Below are positions 34,735 through 44,254 of a stretch of DNA of 64,000 nt, piece by piece (position 1 is the first letter of the stretch; each line of letters opens with the position of its first letter). Source of the stretch: Moheibacter stercoris. Lineage in GTDB: Bacteria > Bacteroidota > Bacteroidia > Flavobacteriales > Weeksellaceae. The notes beneath the pieces are model-generated. The model saw nothing but the letters and a program-made list of their open reading frames with translations, made no database searches and had not been told where the DNA came from. The translations under genes and the position numbers were made by a program. The stretch is from NCBI RefSeq assembly GCF_040545805.1, contig NZ_JBEPMO010000001.1:310001-374000 (forward strand). Reading direction: 5' to 3'.

Positions 34735-35322
34735 ATGGAGAGAATTGCGCAATTGCTCAGAAAAATGTCTGATGCAGCAGAAGATGAAATACAAGAATAT
34801 TTGTCCTTACATGATCCCGTACGCTATAAAAAGGGAGATATTTTACTGGAAAAGGGACAGATAGAAGAGTATTTGTATTTTATCGAATCGGGAATCATTC
34901 GTTGTTTTATAGCCAAAGAAAAAAAGGATGATGTGAAGGAAATAACTTTTAGTTTGGTCTTTTCTGGATGGTTTTTTAGTGCCTATGATTCGTTTATTAC
35001 CCAAAAACCCGTTCGATATACGGTTGAATGCTTAAGTGATGTTGAAATCTTTCGGATTAGTTATGCATCCATCCAATCCATTTACCGAAAAACTGATTTT
35101 GGCAATGAAGTAGGGCGCCATGCAGTTGAACTCTTGTATATCAACAAAACCAAACGAGAAATTTCGCTCTTATCTGATTCTCCAGATGAACGCTATCAAT
35201 ACCTTTTGGATCATTACCCAAAAGAAATCATGGATGTTCCATTGAAGCACATTGCGTCTTATATTGGTGTAACTCCGCAGGCGTTGAGTAAGATTAGAAA
35301 ACGGATCTTTAAACGTAATTAA
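34735..35322 (+). CDS. Crp/Fnr-type cyclic-nucleotide-binding-domain regulator
   Basis: This 195-residue protein has an N-terminal cNMP-binding-like beta-roll (about residues 15-120; VRYKKGDILLEKGQIEEYLYFIESG), a connecting helix and a short C-terminal HTH (about 165-193, MDVPLKHIASYIGVTPQALSKIRKR). Such proteins are frequent in Bacteroidota. Most lack the exact cAMP-contacting residues, so the ligand is uncertain. The gene has a 231-base leader with no clear promoter. It overlaps the convergent ABC-F gene by four bases at the stop codons (TTAA), so the two may influence each other by antisense transcription. Confidence 0.9.
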   Translation: MERIAQLLRKMSDAAEDEIQEYLSLHDPVRYKKGDILLEKGQIEEYLYFIESGIIRCFIAKEKKDDVKEITFSLVFSGWFFSAYDSFITQKPVRYTVECLSDVEIFRISYASIQSIYRKTDFGNEVGRHAVELLYINKTKREISLLSDSPDERYQYLLDHYPKEIMDVPLKHIASYIGVTPQALSKIRKRIFKRN

Positions 35323-37205
35323 AGTTGAACCATTAATTCTTCCCATTCCATCATCAATTCCTCCAATTTGTTTTTGGAGTTTTCGTAAAGTTTGAGATCA
35401 TCTTGTGAAGGAGTTGATTCAAATTTCTTTTCCAAATCAGCAATTTTAGATTCCACTAAGGCAATTTCTTCCTCAATCTTACTGAGTTTGTTTTTAATTC
35501 GCTTTTGTTCTTTTATTTCGTCTTGTGAAAGTTGCACTTTCTCTACAATAGGAGTTGTAACGCGTTCTGGCTCAACTTTTTCGATTTCTCTAAATCCTTT
35601 AGCTTTACGTTCAGCCAAATAGTCGTTGATTCCACCTAAAAACTCTTTCACTTCTCCATCTCGGAACTCAAAGACCTTATTGGCCAATCCGTCCAAGAAT
35701 TCACGGTCATGCGATACCAAAATCAATGTTCCGTCAAAATTTTGCAAAGCCCTTTTCAAAATTTCCTTGGACTGAATGTCTAAGTGGTTGGTAGGTTCGT
35801 CCATTACCAAGACATTGAAAGGCTTTAACAATAGCTTCGCCAATGCCAGACGGTTTCGTTCACCTCCCGATAAAACGGAAACCTTTTTCTCAACGGTTTC
35901 TCCACTAAACAAGAAAGCACCCAAAATATCTCGAACAATTTTTCTCGTTTCCTCAGTAGCAGCATATTCTGCTTCTTCCAAAACAGTCCATTTTTCATTC
36001 AAAACATCAGCTTGATTTTGAGCAAAATATCCGACTTCAACATTATGCCCTAATTTGATTGTTCCAGTATGTTCTAGTCCATCTACCATCACGCGCGCCA
36101 AAGTGGTCTTACCTTGTCCGTTTTGGCCCACAAATGCAATCTTTTCTCCTCGATTGACGTAGAAGGAAACCCCATCAAAGATCTTTTTATCCCCATAGGC
36201 TTTTCCAACATTGTCCAATTCGAAAATGATTTTTCCTGGAATCACTGCTGAAGCAAAACGGATGTTCATTTTGTGAACGTCCTCGTTTTCGACTTCAATT
36301 CGTTCCAATTTATCCAATTTCTTAATCAAAGATTGTGCTGTTGCCGCTTTGGACGCTTTGGCACGGAATTTCTCGATCAATTGTTGGGTATGTTTGATGT
36401 GTTGCTCTTGATTTTTTTGAGCTTGTTCCATCTTTTCACGTCTTTCTTGACGCAATTCTATGTATTTGGAATAATTGGCTTTGTAATCATGCACTTGTTT
36501 ATTGGCAATTTCCAATGTACGATTGGTTACAGTGTCCAAAAATTGTTTGTCGTGCGAAACCAATACAACTGCTCCTGGATAGTCTTGTAAAAATTCCTCT
36601 AACCAAAGAATGGAATCGATGTCCAAATGGTTGGTAGGCTCATCGAGCAATAAAACATCGTGTTTTTGAAGTAATAATTTCGCCAATTCAATTCGCATGC
36701 GCCAGCCGCCAGAGAATTCCTCAGTTTGACGATGAAAATCTTCTGTTTTGAATCCCAATCCAATTAGGATTTGTTCCATTTCAGCATCTTTGGTATATCC
36801 GCCCAAAATGGAAAAACGATCGGTTAAAACCGTGATATCTTCAATTAACTGTGCATACGAATCACTTTCATAATCGGTTCTTTCGGTCAATTGCTGATTG
36901 GTGAAATCTATTTTTGCTTGAATTTCGTTTAATTGTTCAAAGGCTCGTCCGGCTTCTTCCCAAACGGTTCTTCCTTTTTCAAAGTCGATGTCTTGGGTTA
37001 AATAACCTACGCTAACTTCTCCTTCATGGACTACATCGCCTTCGTCTGAATCTTGTTGTTTGGCTAAAATTTTCAATAATGTTGACTTTCCTGCTCCGTT
37101 TTTTCCCGCTAAACCAACACGATTTCCTTTGTTGATTCGAAACGAAACATTGTCAAATAAATAACTTCCTGCGAAATGAACGCCTAAATTTTGAACTAAT
37201 AACAT
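35319..37205 (-). CDS. ABC-F family ATPase
   Basis: This 628-residue protein has two ABC domains. Domain 1 has Walker A GLAGKNGAGKSTLL, signature EFSGGWRMRIELAKLLL and DEPTNHLDIDSILWLEEFL. Domain 2 has FVGQNGQGKTTL, VLSGGERNRLALAKLLL and VMDEPTNHLD. An interdomain helical linker (about 240-320) and a C-terminal coiled coil (about 535-628) are visible, and there is no membrane segment. This is the ABC-F layout of ribosome-associated ATPases such as Uup, EttA or YdiF. Which subgroup it belongs to needs a tree. Both H-loops (LVSHDKQFLD, LVSHDREFLD) are intact. It is convergent with the Crp-type gene. Confidence 0.95.
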   Translation of the reverse strand: MLLVQNLGVHFAGSYLFDNVSFRINKGNRVGLAGKNGAGKSTLLKILAKQQDSDEGDVVHEGEVSVGYLTQDIDFEKGRTVWEEAGRAFEQLNEIQAKIDFTNQQLTERTDYESDSYAQLIEDITVLTDRFSILGGYTKDAEMEQILIGLGFKTEDFHRQTEEFSGGWRMRIELAKLLLQKHDVLLLDEPTNHLDIDSILWLEEFLQDYPGAVVLVSHDKQFLDTVTNRTLEIANKQVHDYKANYSKYIELRQERREKMEQAQKNQEQHIKHTQQLIEKFRAKASKAATAQSLIKKLDKLERIEVENEDVHKMNIRFASAVIPGKIIFELDNVGKAYGDKKIFDGVSFYVNRGEKIAFVGQNGQGKTTLARVMVDGLEHTGTIKLGHNVEVGYFAQNQADVLNEKWTVLEEAEYAATEETRKIVRDILGAFLFSGETVEKKVSVLSGGERNRLALAKLLLKPFNVLVMDEPTNHLDIQSKEILKRALQNFDGTLILVSHDREFLDGLANKVFEFRDGEVKEFLGGINDYLAERKAKGFREIEKVEPERVTTPIVEKVQLSQDEIKEQKRIKNKLSKIEEEIALVESKIADLEKKFESTPSQDDLKLYENSKNKLEELMMEWEELMVQL

Positions 37206-37246
37206 TTTGCAAAAATAATCGGATATTGCACGAAATTAAAATAAAT

Positions 37247-37275
37247 AAAAAAAGGAAGGACAATTGCCCTTCCTT
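37247..37275 (-). terminator. Minus-strand terminator upstream of the ABC-F gene
   Basis: Read on the minus strand: AAGGAAGG, inner G, loop CAATTG, inner T (G-U pair), CCTTCCTT, then seven T. The same hairpin has an A-C mismatch and no T run on the plus strand. It precedes the ABC-F start (37205) by about 40 bases, so it would end a transcript entering from 37.28-37.68 kb. Confidence 0.75.
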
Positions 37276-37680
37276 CTATGTTGATAATGTTATAATAAAA
37301 GCAGTACATGAGGTTATTTATTTTTAAAACATTAAATTTTTTACCTGCCTTTAATTATGACCACAAAGAAATTTGAAAAAAAATACATGACCATAAATTT
37401 CCTTACTTATCTATTACTCATTCTTTCTAACTAAGATTTTTAATCCTTGAGAATAGATTCATTTACTTAAGATTTTGATAACGATTAGATAAAGTTAAAT
37501 TTTTTGTAAAATAGCTGAAAGCCTTTATTACAAAAAGTTTCAGTTCGCATAAGTAGAATGTGAGTAGTTAACATTTCGCGACTTATTTACTACTCAATTT
37601 ACGAATTCGTTAAGATTATACAAGAGAATTCAGCAGATGTTTTTTTGCTTTGTGAGTCTAATTTGTTAAATAAAAATTTT
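37276..37680. promoter_or_regulatory. ~400-bp AT-rich gap before susC
   Basis: No convincing coding frame. TGAGTAGT (37561-37568) and ACTACTCA (37589-37596) are perfect inverted arms 20 bases apart. ACGAATTCGT (37601-37610) is a perfect palindrome just downstream. Both lie within 120 bases of the susC ATG and are operator candidates. A 38-codon minus-strand frame from about 37309 runs through the terminator and is not credible as a gene. Confidence 0.45.
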
Positions 37681-40600
37681 ATGAGGACTAAAAATGTGTT
37701 GTTAAGCTTCCTCTTTTTATTTGCATTCTTCCAATTTGTGGATGCGCAGGTAAAAGGGACAGTGAATGACCAAGATGGATTTGCAGTGAGCGATGCCGAA
37801 GTAAAAGTACAAGGTACTGAAACGGTTTCTTACACTGATGAAAACGGAGCATTCGAAATTGATGCTCAAATCGGAGATGTGTTAACGATCACAGACATGA
37901 TGGGTATGTTGGTCGATTTCAAAGTAACCAAAAACGACATGGGTGTGTTGAGCTTCAACTCAACTTTGTTGGATGAAGTAGTTATTTTGGGTTATGGTAT
38001 TGCTGAATCTGATGAGCAAAAAACAGGTTCATACGTAACTGTAAAATCAGATGACATTGAAAAAGTAGGATCAGTTTCTTTTGATCAAGCTTTACAAGGT
38101 CAGGTTGCTGGTTTGAGTATTGGTGCAGCTTCTGGACAACCAGGTGCAGCATCTCCAATTTTCGTAAGAGGGGTTACGTCTTTGACAGGTAATACAATGC
38201 CTTTGGTTGTTGTGAATGGTGTTCCAATGGTTACAAACGATTTGTCTAGCATCGCTGCTACAACGAATCCATTGGCAAACATTGACCCTTCTACAATTGA
38301 ATCTGTCACTGTATTGAAAGATGCGGTTGGAACTTCATTGTATGGATCTCGTGGTGCAAATGGTGTAATCTTGGTAACCTTGAAAAAAGGTGTTAAAGGA
38401 AAAGGTAAATTCTCATTCAATACTGAATTTGGATTTGGTGATGTTGCGTATGAGAAAAATGATTGGTTAGATGCTCAAGGGCATACAAATTTCTATGCTC
38501 AAACTTTACAAAACTATACGGGATGGTCTGCAGAAGATGCGTATGCATATGCAGTGAATGATTTAGGATGGGATGGTGTTTCTAATACAGACTGGAGAAA
38601 AGCTGTAAGACATAATTCTATTGGATCTCAAAAGTATGTATTGAACTATTCAGGAGGTTCTGAGTCTACAAGAATCTTTACTTCCTTAAGCTACAATACG
38701 CAAGATGGTATTGCTTCTGACGCAAGATATGACCGTATTGCTGGTTATTTAAGCGCTGGTTGGGATGTAAACGAAAAAATGAACATTGATTTCAACATCA
38801 ATTTAAGCAAAGCAAATCAAAAAGGACCTACAGATGGATCTTCTTTCTCAAACCCTATTTTTGCTAGCTATTTGATGTCTCCAACTCAAAATGTATTCAA
38901 TGCTGATGGATCTCACAACTTGAATTTAGCATTTATCAATCCAGAATTCAACCCAGTTGCTTTACAGGCAAGAAACGTTTCTAATTCTGATTTCTACAAA
39001 GTTGTAGCAAACTTATCAGGAGATTATGATATCACGAAAGATTTGAATTTCGAATCTCGTTTTGGTGTTGATTACAACTTCTACGATGAGTTGTTGTATT
39101 GGAATCCTGATTTTGGAGATGGTGCTGGAGAAAATCCACTAGGAAAAGGATATGGATTGTCTTCTGCTAGAAACTTTTCAACTTGGAACTGGACTAACGC
39201 TTTGCGTTATATGAAAACATTTAACGATGTTCACAATTTAACTTTGACTGCGGGAACTGAAGCAATCAAATACAATACAAGTTATACAATTGCTGAAGCA
39301 AGAGGTTATGCAGCGGGTAACACAAACCCAACATTGGATAACGCAGTAAATCCTTATGGAGCTACTTCTGCAGGTGCAGATTATTCATTCGTTTCATATT
39401 TTGGACGTATGGCGTATAACTTCGATGATCGTTACTCTGTAACAGCGAACATTCGTCGTGATGGTTCATCTCGTTTCGGTGCTGGAAACAGATGGGGAAC
39501 TTTCTGGGGTGTTGGTGCTGCATGGAACGTACACAAAGAAAACTTCTTAGAAAATTCTGCTGTTAACGAATTGAAATTAAGAGGATCTTATGGTACAGTT
39601 GGTAACGCTGAAATCGGAAACTATGCTTCTTTGAAATTATTCAAAGCTACAAACGGAGCTTACTTAGGTCAAGCTGCTGGAGCAATCACTCAATTAGGTG
39701 ATTCTAACTTGAAATGGGAAACTTCTGAACAAATCAACGTTGGTTTGGATTTAGGATTGTTCCAAAACAGAATTAGAGCTACAGTTGATGTTTACGAGAA
39801 AAATGTAAAAGATTTATTGTACACGAAAGCAACGAATGCTTCTTCTTCTGGATTTACTTCTTACTGGACAAACGATGGGGATATGCAATCAAGAGGTATT
39901 GAAGCTTCCTTGACTGTAGTACCTGTTAGAACAGAAGATTTCGAATGGTCATTGTCTGGTAACTATGCATACAATGATTCTAAAATCAAAAACTTGAACA
40001 ACGGAAACTTAGCAGTAAGAAACGGTGTTAAAGCTTGGCAAAACGGACACAACCCAACTGAATTCTATACAAGATTGTGGGCAGGTGTTAACCAAGAAAC
40101 TGGAGAAGCTCAGTGGTATACAGACGGAACAAAATCAGAAATTACTTCTGACTATTCAAGAGTTCAACAAGCTTTTACAGGAGAGCAAGCTTTACCAGTT
40201 CACACTGCAGGTTTGTCAACTTCATTGAACTACAAAGGATTCTCTTTGAGCTCTCAATTCTCTTATGCTGGTGGACACTCAGTATACGATTACTGGGGAT
40301 TTGTGTACAACGGAGATGGTGCTTTTGGTTACATGAACACAAGAGAAGCTTGGGCTAATGGTGCTTGGACTCCAGAAAATGCTGGTTCTGCAACTTTACC
40401 ACAAGCTATCTATGGAGGAAACGGAAACAGTTCTGCAAACTCAACTCGTTATTTATATGACGCTGACAACATCCGTTGGAGATCTGCTGAATTAGGATAT
40501 ACTTTTGGTAAAAACATCTTAGGGGATAAAGTAGGATTAGACAAATTGTATGTATATGTAAAAGGATACAACTTGGTAGTTTGGGCATTTGATGATGATG

Positions 40601-40725
40601 TATGGTTTGATCCAGAAACTTCTTCTAGTGATCCAGATTTCTACGGAATAGAGCAATTAGGTTTATACAACTTGACTCAGCCAAACTTGAGACAGTTCGT
40701 ATTTGGAGTTAAAGTTGATTTCTAA
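37681..40725 (+). CDS. SusC/RagA-type TonB-dependent outer-membrane transporter
   Basis: The start at 37681 (MRTKNVLLSFLFLF...) gives a clean signal peptide (ends VDAQ) and 1014 residues; an upstream in-frame extension is not needed. The order is a carboxypeptidase-regulatory-like beta-sandwich (about 22-95, VKGTVNDQDGFAVSDAEVKV), a short TonB-box region, a plug domain (about 115-225; DQALQGQVAGLSIGAASGQP, LYGSRGANGVILVTLKKG) and a 22-strand barrel to the C-terminus. SusC works with a SusD lid to import glycans, peptides or other large nutrients using TonB energy. Its SusD partner starts 21 bases after the stop. The absence of linked glycosidases or peptidases leaves the substrate open. Confidence 0.96.
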   Translation: MRTKNVLLSFLFLFAFFQFVDAQVKGTVNDQDGFAVSDAEVKVQGTETVSYTDENGAFEIDAQIGDVLTITDMMGMLVDFKVTKNDMGVLSFNSTLLDEVVILGYGIAESDEQKTGSYVTVKSDDIEKVGSVSFDQALQGQVAGLSIGAASGQPGAASPIFVRGVTSLTGNTMPLVVVNGVPMVTNDLSSIAATTNPLANIDPSTIESVTVLKDAVGTSLYGSRGANGVILVTLKKGVKGKGKFSFNTEFGFGDVAYEKNDWLDAQGHTNFYAQTLQNYTGWSAEDAYAYAVNDLGWDGVSNTDWRKAVRHNSIGSQKYVLNYSGGSESTRIFTSLSYNTQDGIASDARYDRIAGYLSAGWDVNEKMNIDFNINLSKANQKGPTDGSSFSNPIFASYLMSPTQNVFNADGSHNLNLAFINPEFNPVALQARNVSNSDFYKVVANLSGDYDITKDLNFESRFGVDYNFYDELLYWNPDFGDGAGENPLGKGYGLSSARNFSTWNWTNALRYMKTFNDVHNLTLTAGTEAIKYNTSYTIAEARGYAAGNTNPTLDNAVNPYGATSAGADYSFVSYFGRMAYNFDDRYSVTANIRRDGSSRFGAGNRWGTFWGVGAAWNVHKENFLENSAVNELKLRGSYGTVGNAEIGNYASLKLFKATNGAYLGQAAGAITQLGDSNLKWETSEQINVGLDLGLFQNRIRATVDVYEKNVKDLLYTKATNASSSGFTSYWTNDGDMQSRGIEASLTVVPVRTEDFEWSLSGNYAYNDSKIKNLNNGNLAVRNGVKAWQNGHNPTEFYTRLWAGVNQETGEAQWYTDGTKSEITSDYSRVQQAFTGEQALPVHTAGLSTSLNYKGFSLSSQFSYAGGHSVYDYWGFVYNGDGAFGYMNTREAWANGAWTPENAGSATLPQAIYGGNGNSSANSTRYLYDADNIRWRSAELGYTFGKNILGDKVGLDKLYVYVKGYNLVVWAFDDDVWFDPETSSSDPDFYGIEQLGLYNLTQPNLRQFVFGVKVDF

Positions 40726-40746
40726 TCTTTATAAATAGAAAACAAA

Positions 40747-42150
40747 ATGAAAAAAATATTTTTTAGTTTAAGTATCATCGGATTGTTGGGATTGACTTCT
40801 TGTCAAGACGATTTTATGGAATATGAGCCAACTGACACAAGTGACGTAGGAACTGCGATCACCAACGAAGGTCAGTTGCAAACAGCGGTTTTTGGTGTAT
40901 ATGATGCTTTACAAAGCAATTATGCATACGGAAACTACTACATCACGGCACAAGAAATCATGACCGACAATGGGTTTGTTATGTTTGATAACTCAAACCG
41001 TTTCACAGATTTCTACCGTTATACGCACGCACAAGCTACAGGTGGTTCTATTAGCAATATGTGGACGATTGGATACCGTGCGATTGCAAGAGCAAACTTT
41101 GTTTTGTCTTTTGAAGGAAATATTACAGGAAGTTCAGTTGATCAAAACTTTGCAGAAGCAAGAGCTTTAAGAGCCTTGACTTTGTTCAACTTGGTAAACT
41201 ACTACGCTCGTCCTTATGGAACAATCAACCAAGACTTAGGAATTCCAGTTCCAACTGTATTGGAAACAGATGTTCCATTGGCTCGTAAAACTGTAGAAGA
41301 AGTATACGCAGAAATTATTTCTGAATTGGAAACAGCTGCACCTAATTTAGGAGCAGAAAACTCTCGTATTACTCAAAAAGCAGTTTATGGTATTTTGTCA
41401 AGAGTGTTCTTGTACAAAAAAGACTACCAAAAAGCTCAAGACTATGCTGCTTTGGCATTGGCTGGAAGCGAGTTGTTAAATGGAGTTGTTGAAGTAGAAG
41501 GAGAACCTACAACAGACGCAACTGTATTGGAGAATTATTATTTAAATCCATTGGCAAGTTCAGAAACTTTATTTGCTATCGATTTTACAGCTTTGGATAA
41601 TCCAAATACCAACGATGCATTGAGTGCTACTTGGACAATTGGAGGAACTTATGAAGATACTGCTGCAACAACTGACTTCTACAATCTAATTGAAGAAGGT
41701 GATGCTAGAAAAGGTCTTTATTCTGTAATTCAATCTGCAGATAATCCATTGCCATATGCAGTGAAGAAATTTGGTCCAGTTGATAACGATGTTGTGGTAA
41801 TTCGTGCAACTGAGGTTAAATTGAACCAAATTGAAGCTATGTATTATACCAACCAAGCAGCAGCATTGACTGAATTGGTTGATTGGGTACAAACCTACAG
41901 AAATCCAGAGTATACTTTCTCAGGTTCTGGTCAAGCTTTGTTGGATGAAATCTTAGAACAAAGAAGAATTGAGTTGGCATTTGAAGGGCATAGATATTTC
42001 GATTTAAATCGTTACGAATTGCCAATCATCAAAAGTGCAAACTGTACAGTGAATTGTGATTTACCATTCTCAAATCATATGAGAGTATTCCCAATTCCTT
42101 TCAATGAAACGAACACCAATTCATTGATGGTTCAAAACCCTAACTATTAA
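40747..42150 (+). CDS. SusD/RagB-type nutrient-binding outer-membrane lipoprotein
   Basis: This 467-residue protein has a lipoprotein signal peptide with lipobox LTSC (Cys at residue 19) followed by QDDF. SusD N-terminal features are present (ITNEGQLQTAVFGVYDALQS, and the YR-rich helix NMWTIGYRAIARANFVL), as are TPR-like helices (ARALRALTLFNLVNYYARPYG; KAVYGILSRVFLYKKDYQKA) and the conserved C-terminal ILEQRRIELAFEGHRYFDL. It caps the SusC barrel and binds the ligand at the surface. It is in one operon with susC and ends at a strong terminator (42192-42222). Confidence 0.96.
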   Translation: MKKIFFSLSIIGLLGLTSCQDDFMEYEPTDTSDVGTAITNEGQLQTAVFGVYDALQSNYAYGNYYITAQEIMTDNGFVMFDNSNRFTDFYRYTHAQATGGSISNMWTIGYRAIARANFVLSFEGNITGSSVDQNFAEARALRALTLFNLVNYYARPYGTINQDLGIPVPTVLETDVPLARKTVEEVYAEIISELETAAPNLGAENSRITQKAVYGILSRVFLYKKDYQKAQDYAALALAGSELLNGVVEVEGEPTTDATVLENYYLNPLASSETLFAIDFTALDNPNTNDALSATWTIGGTYEDTAATTDFYNLIEEGDARKGLYSVIQSADNPLPYAVKKFGPVDNDVVVIRATEVKLNQIEAMYYTNQAAALTELVDWVQTYRNPEYTFSGSGQALLDEILEQRRIELAFEGHRYFDLNRYELPIIKSANCTVNCDLPFSNHMRVFPIPFNETNTNSLMVQNPNY

Positions 42151-42191
42151 TAAACAGCAATACTAGTAGTTAATTAATAATAAATGCTTGA

Positions 42192-42222
42192 AAGCCGCTT
42201 CCTTTTGGGAGCGGCTTTTTTT
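42192..42222 (+). terminator. Terminator of the susCD operon
   Basis: Stem AAGCCGCT, inner TCC/GGG, stem AGCGGCTT, then seven T, 42 bases after the susD stop. Confidence 0.93.
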
Positions 42223-42246
42223 ATGGTAGAAAATGTTTTGAAATTT

Positions 42247-43713
42247 TTAAACCAAATTCAAAGATTGAAGATGGAAGTTTTGAATCCAAATATTCAAGTT
42301 CTCTTCAGGTGATAAACTGAATTTTTTACGCAATTTGTATTTGCGATTTTGAACGGTTCGGATAGAACTATAGGTAATTTCTGCAATTTCTTTAGTCGAA
42401 TAATCCAATTTCATCAAGGCACAAAGTTTCAAATCAGCCGTTGTTAAATCTGGAAAACTAGAAACCAATTGATTGTAAAATTCCGGATAAACCTCAATGA
42501 AACGCGATAAAAAGTGAGGAGAATTCATTTGGGCTAATTCCGCTACTTCTTCAAAAGCCGTGTTCAATTTTTGTTTCAATTGGGTATTTTCCTCTTTTCT
42601 GTAGGTGTTTTTACGTTTTTGTTTTTTGATGTACAAGTACACAAAAATTCCCGTAAGGATAAAGGAAATACTTAGAATAATCAACAAGAAATTGGATTTT
42701 GATTCGGCTGATTCTAGTTTCTTTTTCGAAGCATTTTTTGCCAATAAAATAGGAACTTGAAGATTGTCTTGATGAAGAATTTTCAAGCTATCATCGACCG
42801 CAACATAATCAGCTAAATATTGGTTAGAACGATTTTCATCGCCAATTTTACCGTAGATTTCTGATAGTTTTTTGAGCAATTCGGGTTCTGGTCGATTGAG
42901 CTGGTTTTTGAGGGCAATAGAGCGTTCGTAATAATAAATCGCAGAATCGTTTTGACCTATTTTTTCATAATACTTCGCCAGCATTTTATCAAAAGTTGCT
43001 TCGGTGTTTTTGGTTCCTAATTTTTGTAAAACCCCTTCCGAATTTTTCAAATAATACAAGGCAGAATCCATTCTATTTTGCTCCATATGGACATCGGCCA
43101 AACTGATGGAACTAACGAAACGATTGTTCAAATCTTTGGTTGGCGAATGAAAGGCTGCTTGGTAAAAATACAAGGCAGAATCCGTTTGATTCTTTAATTG
43201 ATAGGCATCTCCAATGTTGATATAGGATTTATACATATTGTCGGTGCGCTTGTCTACGTCACTGATTTTTTTGGAAATGGCAATCGATTCTTTGTAGCGT
43301 CTGATGGCTTGATCATGCAAACCCAAAACATGCAAATTGATTCCTTCGCCAAAGTAAATTTCAGACATATCTTCGGGCGATTCTTTGGCATAAGATTCAT
43401 CTTTTGCTTTGATGAGAAGTTGGGTTGCTTGCTCCAATTTATTTTGCTTAAATAAAATGGCCGAAGCGCCTACATAGCCTTTGGTAAGTCCTTTGGAATA
43501 TTTTTTTTGAGAAGATTGGGCAATGGCATTTTCAAACAAGACAAGTGCCTGATTGTATTGTTCTTGGCTGGCTAACTTATCAGCCTCATCAATCATTCCA
43601 TCAATTTCAGGGTATCCTTTTTGATTGGGAAATATAAACCCAATATCGGCTCGTAGATTTGTATGTGACCCCCAACATACAACTACAACGAGAAATAATT
43701 TACTCAATTTCAT
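42247..43713 (-). CDS. Membrane-spanning TPR sensor with C-terminal LuxR-type HTH
   Basis: This 488-residue protein has a signal peptide (MKLSKLFLVVVVCWGSHTNL), a periplasmic TPR domain (about 30-330, units such as YNQALVLFENAIAQ, HDQAIRRYKESIAI, NDSAIYYYERSIAL), a membrane helix (about 338-360, LLIILSISFILTGIFVYLYI), a basic coiled-coil linker and a LuxR/GerE-like HTH (about 428-484; LTTADLKLCALMKLDYSTKE, IRTVQNRKYKLRKKF). It is another one-component envelope regulator, in the same architectural class as the gene at 51309-52991. It is convergent with susCD and has an inverted repeat upstream (43741-43762). Target genes are not known. Confidence 0.88.
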   Translation of the reverse strand: MKLSKLFLVVVVCWGSHTNLRADIGFIFPNQKGYPEIDGMIDEADKLASQEQYNQALVLFENAIAQSSQKKYSKGLTKGYVGASAILFKQNKLEQATQLLIKAKDESYAKESPEDMSEIYFGEGINLHVLGLHDQAIRRYKESIAISKKISDVDKRTDNMYKSYINIGDAYQLKNQTDSALYFYQAAFHSPTKDLNNRFVSSISLADVHMEQNRMDSALYYLKNSEGVLQKLGTKNTEATFDKMLAKYYEKIGQNDSAIYYYERSIALKNQLNRPEPELLKKLSEIYGKIGDENRSNQYLADYVAVDDSLKILHQDNLQVPILLAKNASKKKLESAESKSNFLLIILSISFILTGIFVYLYIKKQKRKNTYRKEENTQLKQKLNTAFEEVAELAQMNSPHFLSRFIEVYPEFYNQLVSSFPDLTTADLKLCALMKLDYSTKEIAEITYSSIRTVQNRKYKLRKKFSLSPEENLNIWIQNFHLQSLNLV

Positions 43714-43740
43714 TCTTACAACACATTATCAACACTTTAA

Positions 43741-43762
43741 AATATTTGATTTAACAAATATT
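43741..43762 (-). promoter_or_regulatory. Inverted repeat upstream of the TPR-LuxR gene
   Basis: AATATTTG (43741-43748), spacer ATTTAA, CAAATATT (43755-43762): perfect eight-base arms 28 bases before the start at 43713. A dimeric regulator site is plausible. In an AT-rich gap a chance occurrence is possible. Confidence 0.4.
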
Positions 43763-43912
43763 AATTTTTGAGTGGTTTTTTTTACCTGCAATTTGTATAC
43801 CAACAATCAAATTTGTTTCAATATTAGAAAAACTTAACATTTAGATTTCCTATAATTGAGTTCTTATAATAGAATTTCATAGAAAGGTTTTACACCTGAT
43901 GGTTGGGAAGTA

Positions 43913-44254
43913 TTATATTAATTGATTCAATTGACAATCAATAAAATCGGTCAACATATGAAAAAGTAAACCAATTCCGAAAATTCTTGTTTTGGAGAAA
44001 AAAAGCATGAATGCATAAACGATCATTGCCCAGTAGGAATGCAATAGGTGAAAATTGATGCTACATCTTCCAGGATCAAATATGGGATCGGCTAACAAAT
44101 GATCCAAATCAACCAACATTGTACAAACTAAGAGTAACCAAGCTTTTTTCCAATTAGATCGATAGAAAAGGTACGCAATGATTCCAGGCGCTAAAAAATG
44201 CAAACCATAATGAACCAAAAACTGGAAAATGCTCCAATAGGAAAGATCAGTCAT
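43913..44254 (-). CDS. DUF6122 family small membrane protein
   Basis: This 113-residue protein has about four membrane segments. The recognisable family text is LVHYGLHFLAPGIIAYLFYR, MLVDLDHLLADPIFDPGRCS and FHLLHSY, which I associate with DUF6122. Conserved His and Asp residues (VDLDHLLADP; FHMLTDFIDC) resemble membrane metal-dependent hydrolases, but no activity is established. Its start overlaps the end of the FAD oxidoreductase gene by eight bases, so the two are cotranscribed. A ~200-base gap downstream separates it from the TPR-LuxR gene. Confidence 0.85.
   Translation of the reverse strand: MTDLSYWSIFQFLVHYGLHFLAPGIIAYLFYRSNWKKAWLLLVCTMLVDLDHLLADPIFDPGRCSINFHLLHSYWAMIVYAFMLFFSKTRIFGIGLLFHMLTDFIDCQLNQLI

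Noticed and set aside
37200..37309. 38-codon minus-strand frame upstream of ABC-F
   Set aside because: It runs through a strong terminator hairpin and has no protein-like composition or start signal.
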